Below are positions 51,340-59,467 of a DNA stretch of 64,000 nt, in pieces. The first letter of the stretch is position 1; each line of letters begins with the position of its first letter. Source of the stretch: 0-14-0-80-60-11 sp049322355. Lineage in GTDB: Bacteria; Desulfobacterota; Desulfobaccia; Desulfobaccales; 0-14-0-80-60-11. The translations under genes were made by a program, and so were the position numbers. Below the pieces are notes generated by a model, which saw only the letters and a program-made list of their open reading frames with translations, was not told where the DNA came from and did no database searches. The stretch spans positions 124,001 to 188,000 of the forward strand of contig JBMORG010000029.1 of NCBI GenBank assembly GCA_049322355.1, in the 5' to 3' direction.

Positions 51340-51873
51340 ATGCGCAGCCGCTATAAAATCGCCGAACCAGAGTCCCCCCATTTCATTACCTGCACCACTG
51401 TGGCCTGGCTGCCCGTTTTCACCCGCCAAAGATATCTGGACATTATCACTGCCTCTTTAACCTTCTGCCGACAACAAAAGGGGCTGCGCCTCCATGCCTA
51501 TGTTATCCTCGACAATCATCTGCATCTTCTAGTCTTCGCAGAAAATCTCTCTCAATTGATTCGAGACTTCAAAAGACATACCGCCAAAGAAATCCTGGCG
51601 GCCGCAACTCAAGAAAACAAACAATGGCTGCTCAAGCAGTTTGAATTCTTCAAAGGTCTGCATAAGGGCAAAAGCCAGCATCAGGTTTGGCAGGAAGGCG
51701 CTCACCCCCAGGCGATTATCTCAGAAGATATGCTCAGGCAGAAGCTGGATTATATTCACTATAACCCCGTGAGGCTTGGATTGGTGGACCGCCCCGAAGA
51801 CTGGCGCTATTCCAGCGCTCGAAATTACTTCAGCGGGGATGGTGTGATGGAGATTGACTTGATTGAATTATGA
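51340..51873 (+). CDS. REP-associated tyrosine transposase (RAYT, Y1/HUH type), 177 aa
   Basis: TnpA_REP-type protein: PHFITCTTVAWLPVFTRQ at the N terminus, the HUH motif as DNHLHLLVF (His-x-His, about 58-66), and the catalytic Tyr in KLDYIHYNPVRLGLV (about 137-151) with EDWRYSSARNYF following. It is flanked on both sides by REP-like palindromes, the structures such enzymes recognise and move. It appears intact. Confidence 0.9.
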   Translation: MRSRYKIAEPESPHFITCTTVAWLPVFTRQRYLDIITASLTFCRQQKGLRLHAYVILDNHLHLLVFAENLSQLIRDFKRHTAKEILAAATQENKQWLLKQFEFFKGLHKGKSQHQVWQEGAHPQAIISEDMLRQKLDYIHYNPVRLGLVDRPEDWRYSSARNYFSGDGVMEIDLIEL

Positions 51874-52058
51874 GCAAAGCCCAGCTTTGCGCCAGGTTTG
51901 CGTGCCCAAGTGCAACTTGGGCACGAGAGTCTGGTCCTGGCTGTCTCGTTCCCAAGCTTGGCTTGGGAACGCCTTACCCGCCAAGCTGAGCTTGGCAAAC
52001 CATTTTCGTTCCCAAGTACAACTTGGGAACGAGCGATAAGTGCAACTTGGGCACGAGG
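51874..52058. repeat. REP/BIME array, right side of the RAYT gene
   Basis: Starts with GCAAAGCCCAGCTTTGCGCC as on the left, then GCCCAAGTGCAACTTGGGC, CGTTCCCAAGCTTGGCTTGGGAACG, GCCAAGCTGAGCTTGGC, CGTTCCCAAGTACAACTTGGGAACG and AAGTGCAACTTGGGC: five or more palindromes of 15-25 bases in tandem. Confidence 0.8.
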
Positions 52059-52063
52059 GTCCT

Positions 52064-54547
52064 TTGAACTTCTTGTCCCTTAAACGCCTCCACGCCCTCA
52101 TCCTCCTCTACGGCGCCGGGACCATGGTGGCCCAGGTGTTGATCCTGCGGGAACTTCTGGTCCTGGCCCAGGGGCAGGAGTTGAAGCTGGCCCTGGGGTT
52201 GTGGTGCTGGCTCTTGTGGGTGGGGTTGGGGAGCCTGGCGGGAGGCCGCTTCACCCCTGCCGGCGCGGGGCCGGGCCGGTTGGGCGGGTTGCTGGCGCTG
52301 TTGGGGCTGCTACTCCCGGCCACTATCCTGACCGGTCGGGCGCTGCCCACCCTGGCCCGACTGCCGCTAGGCCAGTCCCTGCCTCTGTCCACCACTTTTG
52401 GCCTATTTTTTGTCCTGCTGGCCCCCTTTGGCCTGGTCTCAGGCTATTTCTTTCCCAGCGCAGTCCAGGTTCTTGCTGATACCTTTGCGCATTTGAACGG
52501 TGGCACAGGCGTCCCGCCTGTGCCGCGCAGGCTAAATCTGCTTGAACCACAAGGGTTTCACCCCCAGGGGATGGAAAATCCCCCCCGGCCCCCCTCTTTC
52601 AAAGAAGGGAGGTTAAAGTCCCCCTTTGGAAAAGGGGGATTTAGGAGGATTTGGTTTTTTACGATAAAGCCTGCGTCTACCAAGAATGGTTCTTTAACGG
52701 AAAATCGGTATGACTCGAACAAAAACCCCCAGGGGAACACCGGCCGGGTGTACTACCTGGAGACCCTGGGCGCGGCCCTGGGGGTGGCGCTGCTACAACT
52801 CATTTTCATTGGCCGCTTTGCCAACCTCAGTCTGGGTCTGGCCGTGGGTTTTCTTCTGGCCCTGGCCCCCTGGCTCCTGGCCCAGCCAAAATCGTTGGCG
52901 GCCCGAGCCGTAATTGCCCTCAATCTCCTGGTCCTGACCGCGGCCCTAGCCTCGGCCCCCCGCTTGGAGGTGCTCAGCCGTGCCTGGCAGTGGCCCGGCC
53001 GCCAGGTTATCGCCACAATAGACAGCCCCTATGCCCTCTTGTCCGCCAATCGGGAAGCCGAGCAGATCAGCTTTTTTGCCAATAACCTCTGGCAGTTCAC
53101 CTATCCCGACCCCCTGACCGCGGAACACCAGGTCCAGTTGGGCCTGCTGGAACACCCCCACCCCCGCCGGGTACTCCTGTTGGGCGGCGGGGTGGCCGGC
53201 CTGGGTGCGGAGATTCTCAAGACCCCCAGCATTACCCATCTGGATTACGTGGAGTTGGACCCCTTCCTGGTGAATCTGGCCCAGGACATCATCCCCGGAG
53301 TGGTAAACCCGAACCTGGATCCCCGGGTCCACCTGATCTACCAGGACGCCCGCCGCTTCCTGGCCATCACGAAAAACCGCTACGACGTCATTCTTATGGC
53401 CTTGCCGGAGCCCAAGAGCGCCCAATTGAACCGCTTCTATACCCGGGAATTTTTCCGTACTGTGTCCCAAAAATTAGCGCCCGGCGGGGTTTTCAGCTTT
53501 GCCCTCCCCGGGACCGAAACCAGTTTGCATCCTCTGCGGGCTGCGTATCTGGCCATGGCCTATAAAACCCTGGGCCAAGTCTTCCCGGACGTGGTAGCCT
53601 TTCCTGGGGGGCAGACGCGTTTTTTCGCCTCCCCCAGCCCCAACTCTCTGGCCACCGACCCTCAGGTATTGGTGCAGCGGCTTCAGGACCGGCATCTCAA
53701 CTTGCAGTATGTCCGGGAATACTATCTCTTACAAGACCTTTCTCCCTGGCGCCGGCAGTACCTTAACCAAATCCTGCGCCAGCAACCAGTGGAGATTAAC
53801 ACAGATCTGACCCCCCGCTGCTATTTCTATGACCTGGTGCTGAGTACAGTTCAGGAAGACCTGGGAGTCAAGGAGGTCTTCTTGGCCCTGCAAAAACTGC
53901 CGGCCCTGGTCCCCTGGACGGCCCTGGTCTTGGCCACGATGCTGGCGGGAATCGGAGTCCGCCGCCGCCCTGGCGTGCACGTCCTCTATCAGGTGGTAGT
54001 GATGGGCCTGGGGACCATGGCCCTGGAAATTTTGGTGCTCATCCTTTACCAGATTCGGCTGGGTTCCCTTTACCAGGAGTTGGGGGTGCTGGTGGCGGCC
54101 TTCATGGCCGGGATGGCGGCGGGCAGCGCTTTGGGGTCCCGGTGGTCAGCCCGATACGAACCCGGGCCGCGACTTCTGGCAGGGCTGCAAGGCGGCCTGG
54201 CGGTCCTGGCTGCGGGCCTGGCCCTGTGGTTGCAGTGGGGAGGCTCTCCGGTGGCCTCGACTTGGGGATTTTGGACCCAATCGGGTTATGGGCTCATTCT
54301 GTTCGCGGCGGGGTTGGGCGGCGGCGGGGTTTTCGCAGTGAGCGCCACGCTCTGGGCCGCCATCGCTCCGGATGTTTGTGGCCAGGGCGGCAAGCTCTAT
54401 GCCGCCGACCTGTTGGGGGCCACCCTGGGGACCCTGGGGGTCAGCCTGCTGGTGCTGCCGGTGTGGGGCATTGTGCCCACCCTGTGCCTGGTCGCGTTCC
54501 TGCATGCCGGGGCCGGGGTGATGGCGCTTCTGCCGCGAGATTTATAG
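52064..54547 (+). CDS. spermidine-synthase-like fused membrane protein, about 827 aa, with repeat-derived insert
   Basis: N-terminal membrane half (about six helices, residues 8-150 and 235-320), a spermidine-synthase-like Rossmann domain (about 330-570; RRVLLLGGGVAGLGAEIL, YVELDPFLVNLA, VHLIYQDARRFL) and a C-terminal set of helices (about 610-820). The enzyme half may transfer an aminopropyl or related group; substrate unknown. About 80 residues between FAHLNGGTG and NTGRVYYLETLGA come from two palindromic repeats, kept in frame. The start is unclear: TTG 52064 and TTG 52073 are options, and the 5' end abuts the REP array. Confidence 0.75.
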   Translation: MNFLSLKRLHALILLYGAGTMVAQVLILRELLVLAQGQELKLALGLWCWLLWVGLGSLAGGRFTPAGAGPGRLGGLLALLGLLLPATILTGRALPTLARLPLGQSLPLSTTFGLFFVLLAPFGLVSGYFFPSAVQVLADTFAHLNGGTGVPPVPRRLNLLEPQGFHPQGMENPPRPPSFKEGRLKSPFGKGGFRRIWFFTIKPASTKNGSLTENRYDSNKNPQGNTGRVYYLETLGAALGVALLQLIFIGRFANLSLGLAVGFLLALAPWLLAQPKSLAARAVIALNLLVLTAALASAPRLEVLSRAWQWPGRQVIATIDSPYALLSANREAEQISFFANNLWQFTYPDPLTAEHQVQLGLLEHPHPRRVLLLGGGVAGLGAEILKTPSITHLDYVELDPFLVNLAQDIIPGVVNPNLDPRVHLIYQDARRFLAITKNRYDVILMALPEPKSAQLNRFYTREFFRTVSQKLAPGGVFSFALPGTETSLHPLRAAYLAMAYKTLGQVFPDVVAFPGGQTRFFASPSPNSLATDPQVLVQRLQDRHLNLQYVREYYLLQDLSPWRRQYLNQILRQQPVEINTDLTPRCYFYDLVLSTVQEDLGVKEVFLALQKLPALVPWTALVLATMLAGIGVRRRPGVHVLYQVVVMGLGTMALEILVLILYQIRLGSLYQELGVLVAAFMAGMAAGSALGSRWSARYEPGPRLLAGLQGGLAVLAAGLALWLQWGGSPVASTWGFWTQSGYGLILFAAGLGGGGVFAVSATLWAAIAPDVCGQGGKLYAADLLGATLGTLGVSLLVLPVWGIVPTLCLVAFLHAGAGVMALLPRDL
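52500..52652. repeat. two dispersed palindromic repeats inside a coding sequence
   Basis: GGCACAGGCGTCCCGCCTGTGCC (52503-52525 region) is one palindrome; 52576-52652 is an inverted copy of the family A element found between genes at 17427 and 25759. Both are translated in frame in the spermidine-synthase-like gene. Confidence 0.8.
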
Positions 54548-54730
54548 CTGGATAGGCAATGCGGCTCACTTCCTCCTTAATTTTATCTGGGCTGGATTGC
54601 CTCGGCCATTTCTGAAGATGCTTAAACATGACTTTAAAAATAGGTATTTTTACCCATTGAACTTTGGGGATAGAATGAATAAAATAAATTTACATTTAAT
54701 AACCAGGCAAAAATATATGCTTGGTAGTTA

Positions 54731-54783
54731 AACCGGCTCTTCTTTGGGAGAGTTAATCTGAAGGTAGGGGGCCGGTTTTTTTA
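54731..54783 (+). terminator. terminator candidate after the spermidine-synthase-like gene
   Basis: AACCGGC pairs with GCCGGTT across a 33-base loop, followed by a run of seven T. The position, 180 bases after the gene, and the long loop leave some doubt. Confidence 0.5.
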
Positions 54784-54833
54784 TGCGGTAAAGGCCAATG
54801 GGGGGCGTCCTGGGGGATACAGGAGGCAGACAA

Positions 54834-54989
54834 ATGGCCATGATCGCTTTTTACGCCGGGTTAATCATCGGAGTTCTTTTGGGATTTTTGTTACTTTCTC
54901 TGGCCCGTTTTATTATGCCGGAAGGCCATGGTGAAGAGTTGTCAACCCCGATGGAGGGATATCCCCAAGAAACCCCTTTGGAACCCTGA
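54834..54989 (+). CDS. small membrane protein, 51 aa
   Basis: ATG with a strong AGGAGG site at 7 bases. One hydrophobic helix (about residues 4-25, FYAGLIIGVLLGFLLLSLARFI) and an acidic, Pro-rich tail. Similar tiny single-helix proteins are common; no function known. Confidence 0.6.
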   Translation: MAMIAFYAGLIIGVLLGFLLLSLARFIMPEGHGEELSTPMEGYPQETPLEP

Positions 54990-55158
54990 ATTGTGATTCC
55001 CTGGGTCACAAAAGTCTTAACCTCTTTTGATGAAGGTCACCATTCCGTTCAGCGGAAGGGGTGAAGGGTGGCCGCAAAGAAACTAAAAGTTGCGGTCAGG
55101 ATACCGATTATTATTCACACCGGATTTCCCTGAATCGGCCAACCCAGAGGCCGGGCGT

Positions 55159-55416
55159 TCAGGACACGACCCGGGGCAAATATTCCCGGCCTTCTTGCCT
55201 GCCGGCCGCATAGACTGCGGCAAAGATATTTTCGATCCTGGTCTGGTTGGGGTCGAAGCTGACCGTGAACAGGTCCTCTTGGGCGTCGTAAGCCACGGCG
55301 GCGATGCCTTTAAGCGGGGTAATGGCGGCGCTCACGGCGTCAGGGCAGCCGCTTCACACAAACCCGCCCTGTTGCACCATCCCTCCTACCCGAAATTTAA
55401 GGCTGCTGAGATTCAT
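55159..55416 (-). CDS. HMA-domain-like selenoprotein with UxxC motif (Sec21), 85 aa
   Basis: ATG at 55416 with GGAGAA in front; UGA at 55356-55354 is codon 21. The motif VUSGCPDAV gives Sec21-x-x-Cys24, where heavy-metal-associated (HMA/MerP-type) domains carry Cys-x-x-Cys. The rest follows the HMA beta-alpha-beta-beta-alpha-beta pattern: VSAAITPLKGIAAVAYDAQEDLFTVSFDP, then NIFAAVYAAGRQEG. Likely a metal or mercury/selenium-binding carrier, but a redox role is possible. It stands alone. No GGU-loop hairpin is obvious after the UGA; a GCGGC/GCCGC stem is all I see. Confidence 0.7.
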
Positions 55417-55646
55417 GGCTAGTTCTCCGATTATTCATTCAATTTAACAGCACTAGATTTTGCCATTGAAAACAGTATAACCAGAATTTTTCGCCGGAGG
55501 GTATAGAGATGGGAGTTTTAAAGACTGCATTTTTTTCTTTACCTTGGGCGGGATTTTTTTTATTATTTTAGGTAAATAAGCTATCGGCGATCAAGCTGCC
55601 GGGGCCGGCACAGGCCCAGGCGCACGCCGCCAAGGAGTCGGGCGGG

Positions 55647-55922
55647 ATGAACAAATCACAGCTCATCGAAGCGCTGGCCAAGGCTGAGAACATCACCTTG
55701 AAAAAGGCGGAAATGGTGGTCAACGCCGTTTTTGAGAACATGGCGGATGCCCTGGTGCAAAAAGAACGCATCGAAATTCGCGGCTTTGGCAGTTTCAAAG
55801 TTAAGTTTTACAATGGCTATAAGGGCCGCAACCCCAAGACCGGCGACCTCATCAAAGTGGACGGCAAAAAATTGCCCTTCTTTAAGGTGGGGAAGGAATT
55901 ACGGGAGCGCGTCGATCGCTGA
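55647..55922 (+). CDS. HU/IHF-family DNA-binding protein, 91 aa
   Basis: Complete bacterial histone-like protein: MNKSQLIEALA start, FENMADALVQKERIEIRGFGSF, the DNA-contacting arm GYKGRNPKTGDLIKV and FKVGKELRERV. The arm holds the conserved Arg-Asn-Pro. ATG behind AAGGAG. It bends DNA and compacts the nucleoid. It precedes the SRP RNA gene. Confidence 0.95.
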   Translation: MNKSQLIEALAKAENITLKKAEMVVNAVFENMADALVQKERIEIRGFGSFKVKFYNGYKGRNPKTGDLIKVDGKKLPFFKVGKELRERVDR

Positions 55923-55940
55923 GCCGTTTTTTGCAACCTG

Positions 55941-56206
55941 GCCGTGCTAGATGGGGAGCTAGCGGTGCCCTGTAACCCGAAATCCGCTTAGGCGGGGTTG
56001 AATTCCCTCATTGAGGATTGCAGCGCTGCCGTTGATGGCTGACCAGAGGGCGGGTTGGACCCTGCGCAACAGACGCTTGTGAACCCCGTCAGGTCCGGGA
56101 GGAAGCAGCGGTAAACAAGGCGGTCTGTGTCGCGGTGGCTGCTAACCCATAAACCCTCCGGCAGAGGTCCTCGGTGGTGGCGGATTCGAAGGAGGGTGCA
56201 CGGTCA
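55941..56206 (+). ncRNA. ffs: signal recognition particle RNA, long form with Alu domain
   Basis: The 5' part GCCGTGCTAGATGGGGAGC...AGCGGTGCCCTGTAACC matches the Alu domain of Bacillus scRNA; the 5' GCCGTGC pairs with GCACGGT at the 3' end. The S domain holds GTCAGGTCCGGGAGGAAGCAGC, with a GGGA (GNRA) tetraloop and the symmetric and asymmetric loops that bind Ffh. At about 266 bases it is much longer than the 4.5S RNA of gammaproteobacteria. Confidence 0.93.
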
Positions 56207-56273
56207 GGCTGTTTCTCCATATAAGCCGCAGTATCCTGGCGCCCTTCCCCATCCTTTCTGAAAACGGATTAAA

Positions 56274-56870
56274 ATGGCCTTCATCTCAGTAATTCTGGCA
56301 CACCCCCGGCTTGGCAGCTTCAACCATGCCATTGCTGCCACCACGGTCCAGACCTTGGAGGCCCAGGGGCACGAGGTCTGGTTCCATGATCTTTACCAGG
56401 AAAAATTTGATCCCATCCTGTTGGCACCGGAACTGGAACGGGAAGTCTTTCTTCCCCCCGATTTGGAGCAACATTGCCGGGAGATCGCCCAGGCGAAAGG
56501 CATCGTCATCGTCCATCCCAACTGGTGGGGCCAGCCTCCGGCCATTCTGAAGGGTTGGGTGGACCGGGTGCTTCGGCCTGAGGTGGCCTACCGGTTTCAG
56601 GAAGGCGACCGCGGCGAAGGCGTCCCGGTGGGCCTGCTTCAAGCCAAGGCCGCCCTGGTGTTTACCACTTCCAATACTCCTCCGGACCGGGAACTAACGG
56701 TTTTCGGGGACCCTCTGGAAACCCTCTGGAAAAACTGCATATTTGGCTTGTGCGGGGTTCCCCTGTTTTTTCGCAAAAACTTCGCAGTGGTGGTCACCAG
56801 CACCGACGCCCAACGCCAGACCTGGTTGGGGGAAGTTAAGGAAATGGTGGGCCTTTTTTGCCCCACCTGA
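56274..56870 (+). CDS. NAD(P)H:quinone oxidoreductase, flavodoxin-fold (KefF/MdaB-like), 198 aa
   Basis: Flavodoxin_2 family: ILAHPRLGSFNHAIA (FMN phosphate site, 7-21), GIVIVHPNWWGQPPAILKGWVDRVL (80-104; the typical HP.WW..P...KGW motif) and TTSNTPPDRE. It reduces quinones or similar substrates in two-electron steps. It stands alone after the SRP RNA gene. Confidence 0.9.
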   Translation: MAFISVILAHPRLGSFNHAIAATTVQTLEAQGHEVWFHDLYQEKFDPILLAPELEREVFLPPDLEQHCREIAQAKGIVIVHPNWWGQPPAILKGWVDRVLRPEVAYRFQEGDRGEGVPVGLLQAKAALVFTTSNTPPDRELTVFGDPLETLWKNCIFGLCGVPLFFRKNFAVVVTSTDAQRQTWLGEVKEMVGLFCPT

Positions 56871-57120
56871 TCTTAAACTGCCCCTACGGGTTGGGGGCCA
56901 CCTAAGTTGTAACAAGGGACTACTCCACCCTGCATTTTTCATTCCCCTGTAATTACTCTATTTTTTTTCTCACTAAAGTATCTGCCTTAAGCCGAAAGGC
57001 CCCAGCGTCTTGGCCGGCCACACGGCTCTATAAGATCCGGCACTTCTGTCACCTCAAACTGGCTTTTGCCGCCAGGATGATTATCTTTTAATTTGTAAAA
57101 AAGAGTAAAAGGAGGCTCAC

Positions 57121-57744
57121 ATGATGGCAAACCGGTTTACCGAAGAGCAGTTCGCGGTCCTCAGCCCTATAACCGACAGGCTGCTAACCATGATGGGAGC
57201 AGCCCGGGATGCTTTTAACCGCCATAGTCGCGACAGGCTGGGGGAACTGAAGTCCCTTCAAGGCAGTCTGACGCAAACTTTTCAGGATACGGCCGGAGGA
57301 TTGAAAGCGGCAATCGCCCGGAAATCACAAGAGGAACAACTGGGTTTAATGCAAGTCCAGAAAGTCCTTGACCGTCTGTTTGTCATCGGTGACAACATCG
57401 GTGGGTGTGCAGATCCCATCGAGCAAAAAATCCGGGGTGGGGTCCTGTTCTCCGACAAGGCCGTGACCCAATCTAATTTTCTCTTTGATCAGCACGCTGG
57501 CATCATTCGCTCGGTGCGGGATATCTTTAAAACCGATAATGACTTCCTGAAGAAGTACGTCCTGGAGGAAGCCCGCAAATTAGGGGAAGCATGCATATCC
57601 TTTGCCACGGAGCATGAGGCCCGCATGATCGAGGGTCTCTGCCTGCCCCAGGCGGCTCCCATTTTTCTGGCTCTGCTGGATCGCATGGGCGCCATTGCCC
57701 GGCAGGAAGCGGATATCGCCACCTTGCTGGCCGAAAAATCATAA
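57121..57744 (+). CDS. PhoU-like helical protein, 207 aa
   Basis: Nearly all-helical protein with the two-part layout of PhoU/NptA-associated domains: an N-terminal helix hairpin (residues 6-90) and a C-terminal one (about 110-200) with DQHAGIIRSVRDIFKTDNDFLKKYVLEEARKLGEACI. It has a single short linker around GGCADPIE. ATG with AAAGGAGG site. Some such proteins regulate phosphate or sodium-phosphate transport, but no transporter is adjacent. Assignment is tentative. Confidence 0.55.
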   Translation: MMANRFTEEQFAVLSPITDRLLTMMGAARDAFNRHSRDRLGELKSLQGSLTQTFQDTAGGLKAAIARKSQEEQLGLMQVQKVLDRLFVIGDNIGGCADPIEQKIRGGVLFSDKAVTQSNFLFDQHAGIIRSVRDIFKTDNDFLKKYVLEEARKLGEACISFATEHEARMIEGLCLPQAAPIFLALLDRMGAIARQEADIATLLAEKS

Positions 57745-57820
57745 ACGTTGTTGGACGGTGGTTTGTTTTAGGGACCAAGCAAGCCCAGAAAATATCTTGG
57801 AATTTTTGGAACTTGCGAAT

Positions 57821-58435
57821 TCAGCGCAGCCTTAAGATTTCCAATAGATCCAGATGGTCCCGGAGGTGATAACGGGCTGGCAGCGCTGGATTTTTATAAG
57901 CGGCAAACGGCACGCCCGCGGTGGTGGCTACTTCCTGGTCCAGAGCCGCGTCTCCGATGTATAGGGCTGCGTCCGGCTCGGTTCGAAAGTGGGCAAGAAT
58001 TTTTAGAAGACATTCGGGGTTGGGTTTGGGCCGGCTCACGTCATAGGCCGAGATGGTCAGATCGAAGAGGCCGTCCAGCCCCAGAGTCTTGAGCACCAGG
58101 GGCAGACTTTTGCCCCGGTTGGTGGCAATAGCGGTACGATAACGGGACCGCAGCCGGACCAGGACTTCCCTGATATGGGGCTCCAGGCGCAAGAGAGCCA
58201 GAAAAGGATCGTTGTTGATGGTTCGCTGGTAGGCCTGGGCTTCTTCCAAAACGGGATTATCCCGAAAAAGAAAATCAAGGGAGCCTTGGGCGGTGCTGAC
58301 GTGAACCAAATCCAATTGGGACTCGCTCAGGGGCGGCAGCCCAAAATGGGCCAGAATGTGGTTGTAAAAGGCCCGGTTCGATTCCCGGGAGTCGATGAGT
58401 ACCCCATCGCAATCGTAAATGATGACTTGAAACAC
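57821..58435 (-). CDS. HAD-superfamily phosphatase (phosphoglycolate phosphatase-like), 204 aa
   Basis: Motif I DCDGVLIDS (8-16; nucleophile Asp8, acid Asp10), motif II AIATNRG, motif III Lys in SRPKPNPECL, motif IV YIGDAALDQEVA. The cap domain is of the alpha-helical Gph type. It dephosphorylates a small phosphate ester; substrate unknown. It is 51 bases downstream of the methyltransferase gene of the pterin-type cluster on the same strand and may belong to it. Confidence 0.9.
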   Translation of the reverse strand: MFQVIIYDCDGVLIDSRESNRAFYNHILAHFGLPPLSESQLDLVHVSTAQGSLDFLFRDNPVLEEAQAYQRTINNDPFLALLRLEPHIREVLVRLRSRYRTAIATNRGKSLPLVLKTLGLDGLFDLTISAYDVSRPKPNPECLLKILAHFRTEPDAALYIGDAALDQEVATTAGVPFAAYKNPALPARYHLRDHLDLLEILRLR

Positions 58436-58486
58436 CTCTAAAACCTACCCAACCATCCCGGGCAGGCGATAGCCTGCCTGCTTTAA

Positions 58487-59464
58487 TTAAATATAACCCA
58501 TAACATCCAATTGGTGGGCAATGTAGATTAATTCGGCCGAATCGATCTGACGGCGACGCCGGGCCAGCCAGGCCTGAAACGTGTCAGAGTCAAGGTCAGG
58601 GTGACCTGTTAAAGCCCGGCCGATGGTATCGATGATAAAGTGCAGAAAGTAGGCCTCATCTCCGGGATAGCCGTCCGGCCCCGGAAAGACCACCCAGTCT
58701 GAGCTGCCTGCTGCAGCCAGCCGGGCACCAGCAATCTTGAGACCTCTTAAGAGCCGGCGTCCGGTGACACTGCTGCCGGCAGGCTTTCCCCGGTGGCGGC
58801 GCGTGTCCATGGTGCGATGGTACAGAGTTTCGATGCGGCAGTCCAGGTCCGGGTCAATGGTGGGCTCCAGGATGGTGGCGCCGTCAAAATTGAGGGTGAA
58901 ATAGAAGATTCCGCCGGGAACCAGAAGCGATAACAGCCGGGGCAAGGTCGTGGGGAGGTCCATCAGGTCCAGGACCGCGTGGGCCACTATCAGGTCCCAA
59001 TAGGATTTGCCCTCCTTCCGGTCCATGAAATCAAGCAGATCGGCAGCCTCCCAGGTTGCCCGCACCTTAACGCCAGTGGTCCTAAGTAACAGGGACTCGC
59101 CGCGTTGCCCAGGACCCTTAAACTTCCCCTCCCCCGGTGGGAGGGGGTTGGGAGGAAGGGGATTCAGGTCGGCATTTTTTGGGGCGGCATAAGCGCCAAG
59201 GCGCAACCGGGCCTCCCGGATGAATTCCGCCTCCAGATCAATGCCGGTGTAGATGGCCTGGTTCAACAATCCCCAATCCAGCAGCCGCTCCAGCATAGTG
59301 CCAATGCCGCAGCCCACTTCCAGGACCCGGAGGGGGGCAGCATTGGACCGACCTCGAACTGCCTGGGCCAGCCGGTTCCACACCTGGCTGTTCAGGGACC
59401 GATCATCCAGGGCCTTTTTGGCGGCCAGATAGCGGATATAGGCGGGGGCGTCGTGCTTCAGCAT
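58487..59464 (-). CDS. SAM-dependent methyltransferase in the pterin-type cluster, 325 aa, with repeat-derived insert
   Basis: Motif I VLEVGCGIGTMLERLL (46-61), GIDLEAEFI (strand 2), and ALDLMDLPTTLPRLLSLLVPGGIFYFTLN (motifs IV-VI). Between AYAAPKNADLN and VRATWEAADLL the protein carries about 35 residues (PLPPNPLPPGEGK and beyond) encoded by a dispersed palindromic repeat, inserted in frame. It is likely still functional since the core motifs are intact. The gene follows the glycosyltransferase by three bases. Confidence 0.85.
   Translation of the reverse strand: MLKHDAPAYIRYLAAKKALDDRSLNSQVWNRLAQAVRGRSNAAPLRVLEVGCGIGTMLERLLDWGLLNQAIYTGIDLEAEFIREARLRLGAYAAPKNADLNPLPPNPLPPGEGKFKGPGQRGESLLLRTTGVKVRATWEAADLLDFMDRKEGKSYWDLIVAHAVLDLMDLPTTLPRLLSLLVPGGIFYFTLNFDGATILEPTIDPDLDCRIETLYHRTMDTRRHRGKPAGSSVTGRRLLRGLKIAGARLAAAGSSDWVVFPGPDGYPGDEAYFLHFIIDTIGRALTGHPDLDSDTFQAWLARRRRQIDSAELIYIAHQLDVMGYI
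59105..59170. repeat. dispersed palindromic repeat inside the methyltransferase gene
   Basis: CTTCCCCTCCCCCGGTGGGAGGGGG plus flanks; related G/C-rich units lie between genes at 60998-61102. It is translated as the Pro-rich insert. Confidence 0.7.
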
Positions 59465-59467
59465 GCG

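Noticed and set aside
51207..52058. CRISPR array
   Set aside because: The repeats are palindromes of varied sequence without regular spacers and flank a RAYT gene; they are REP units.
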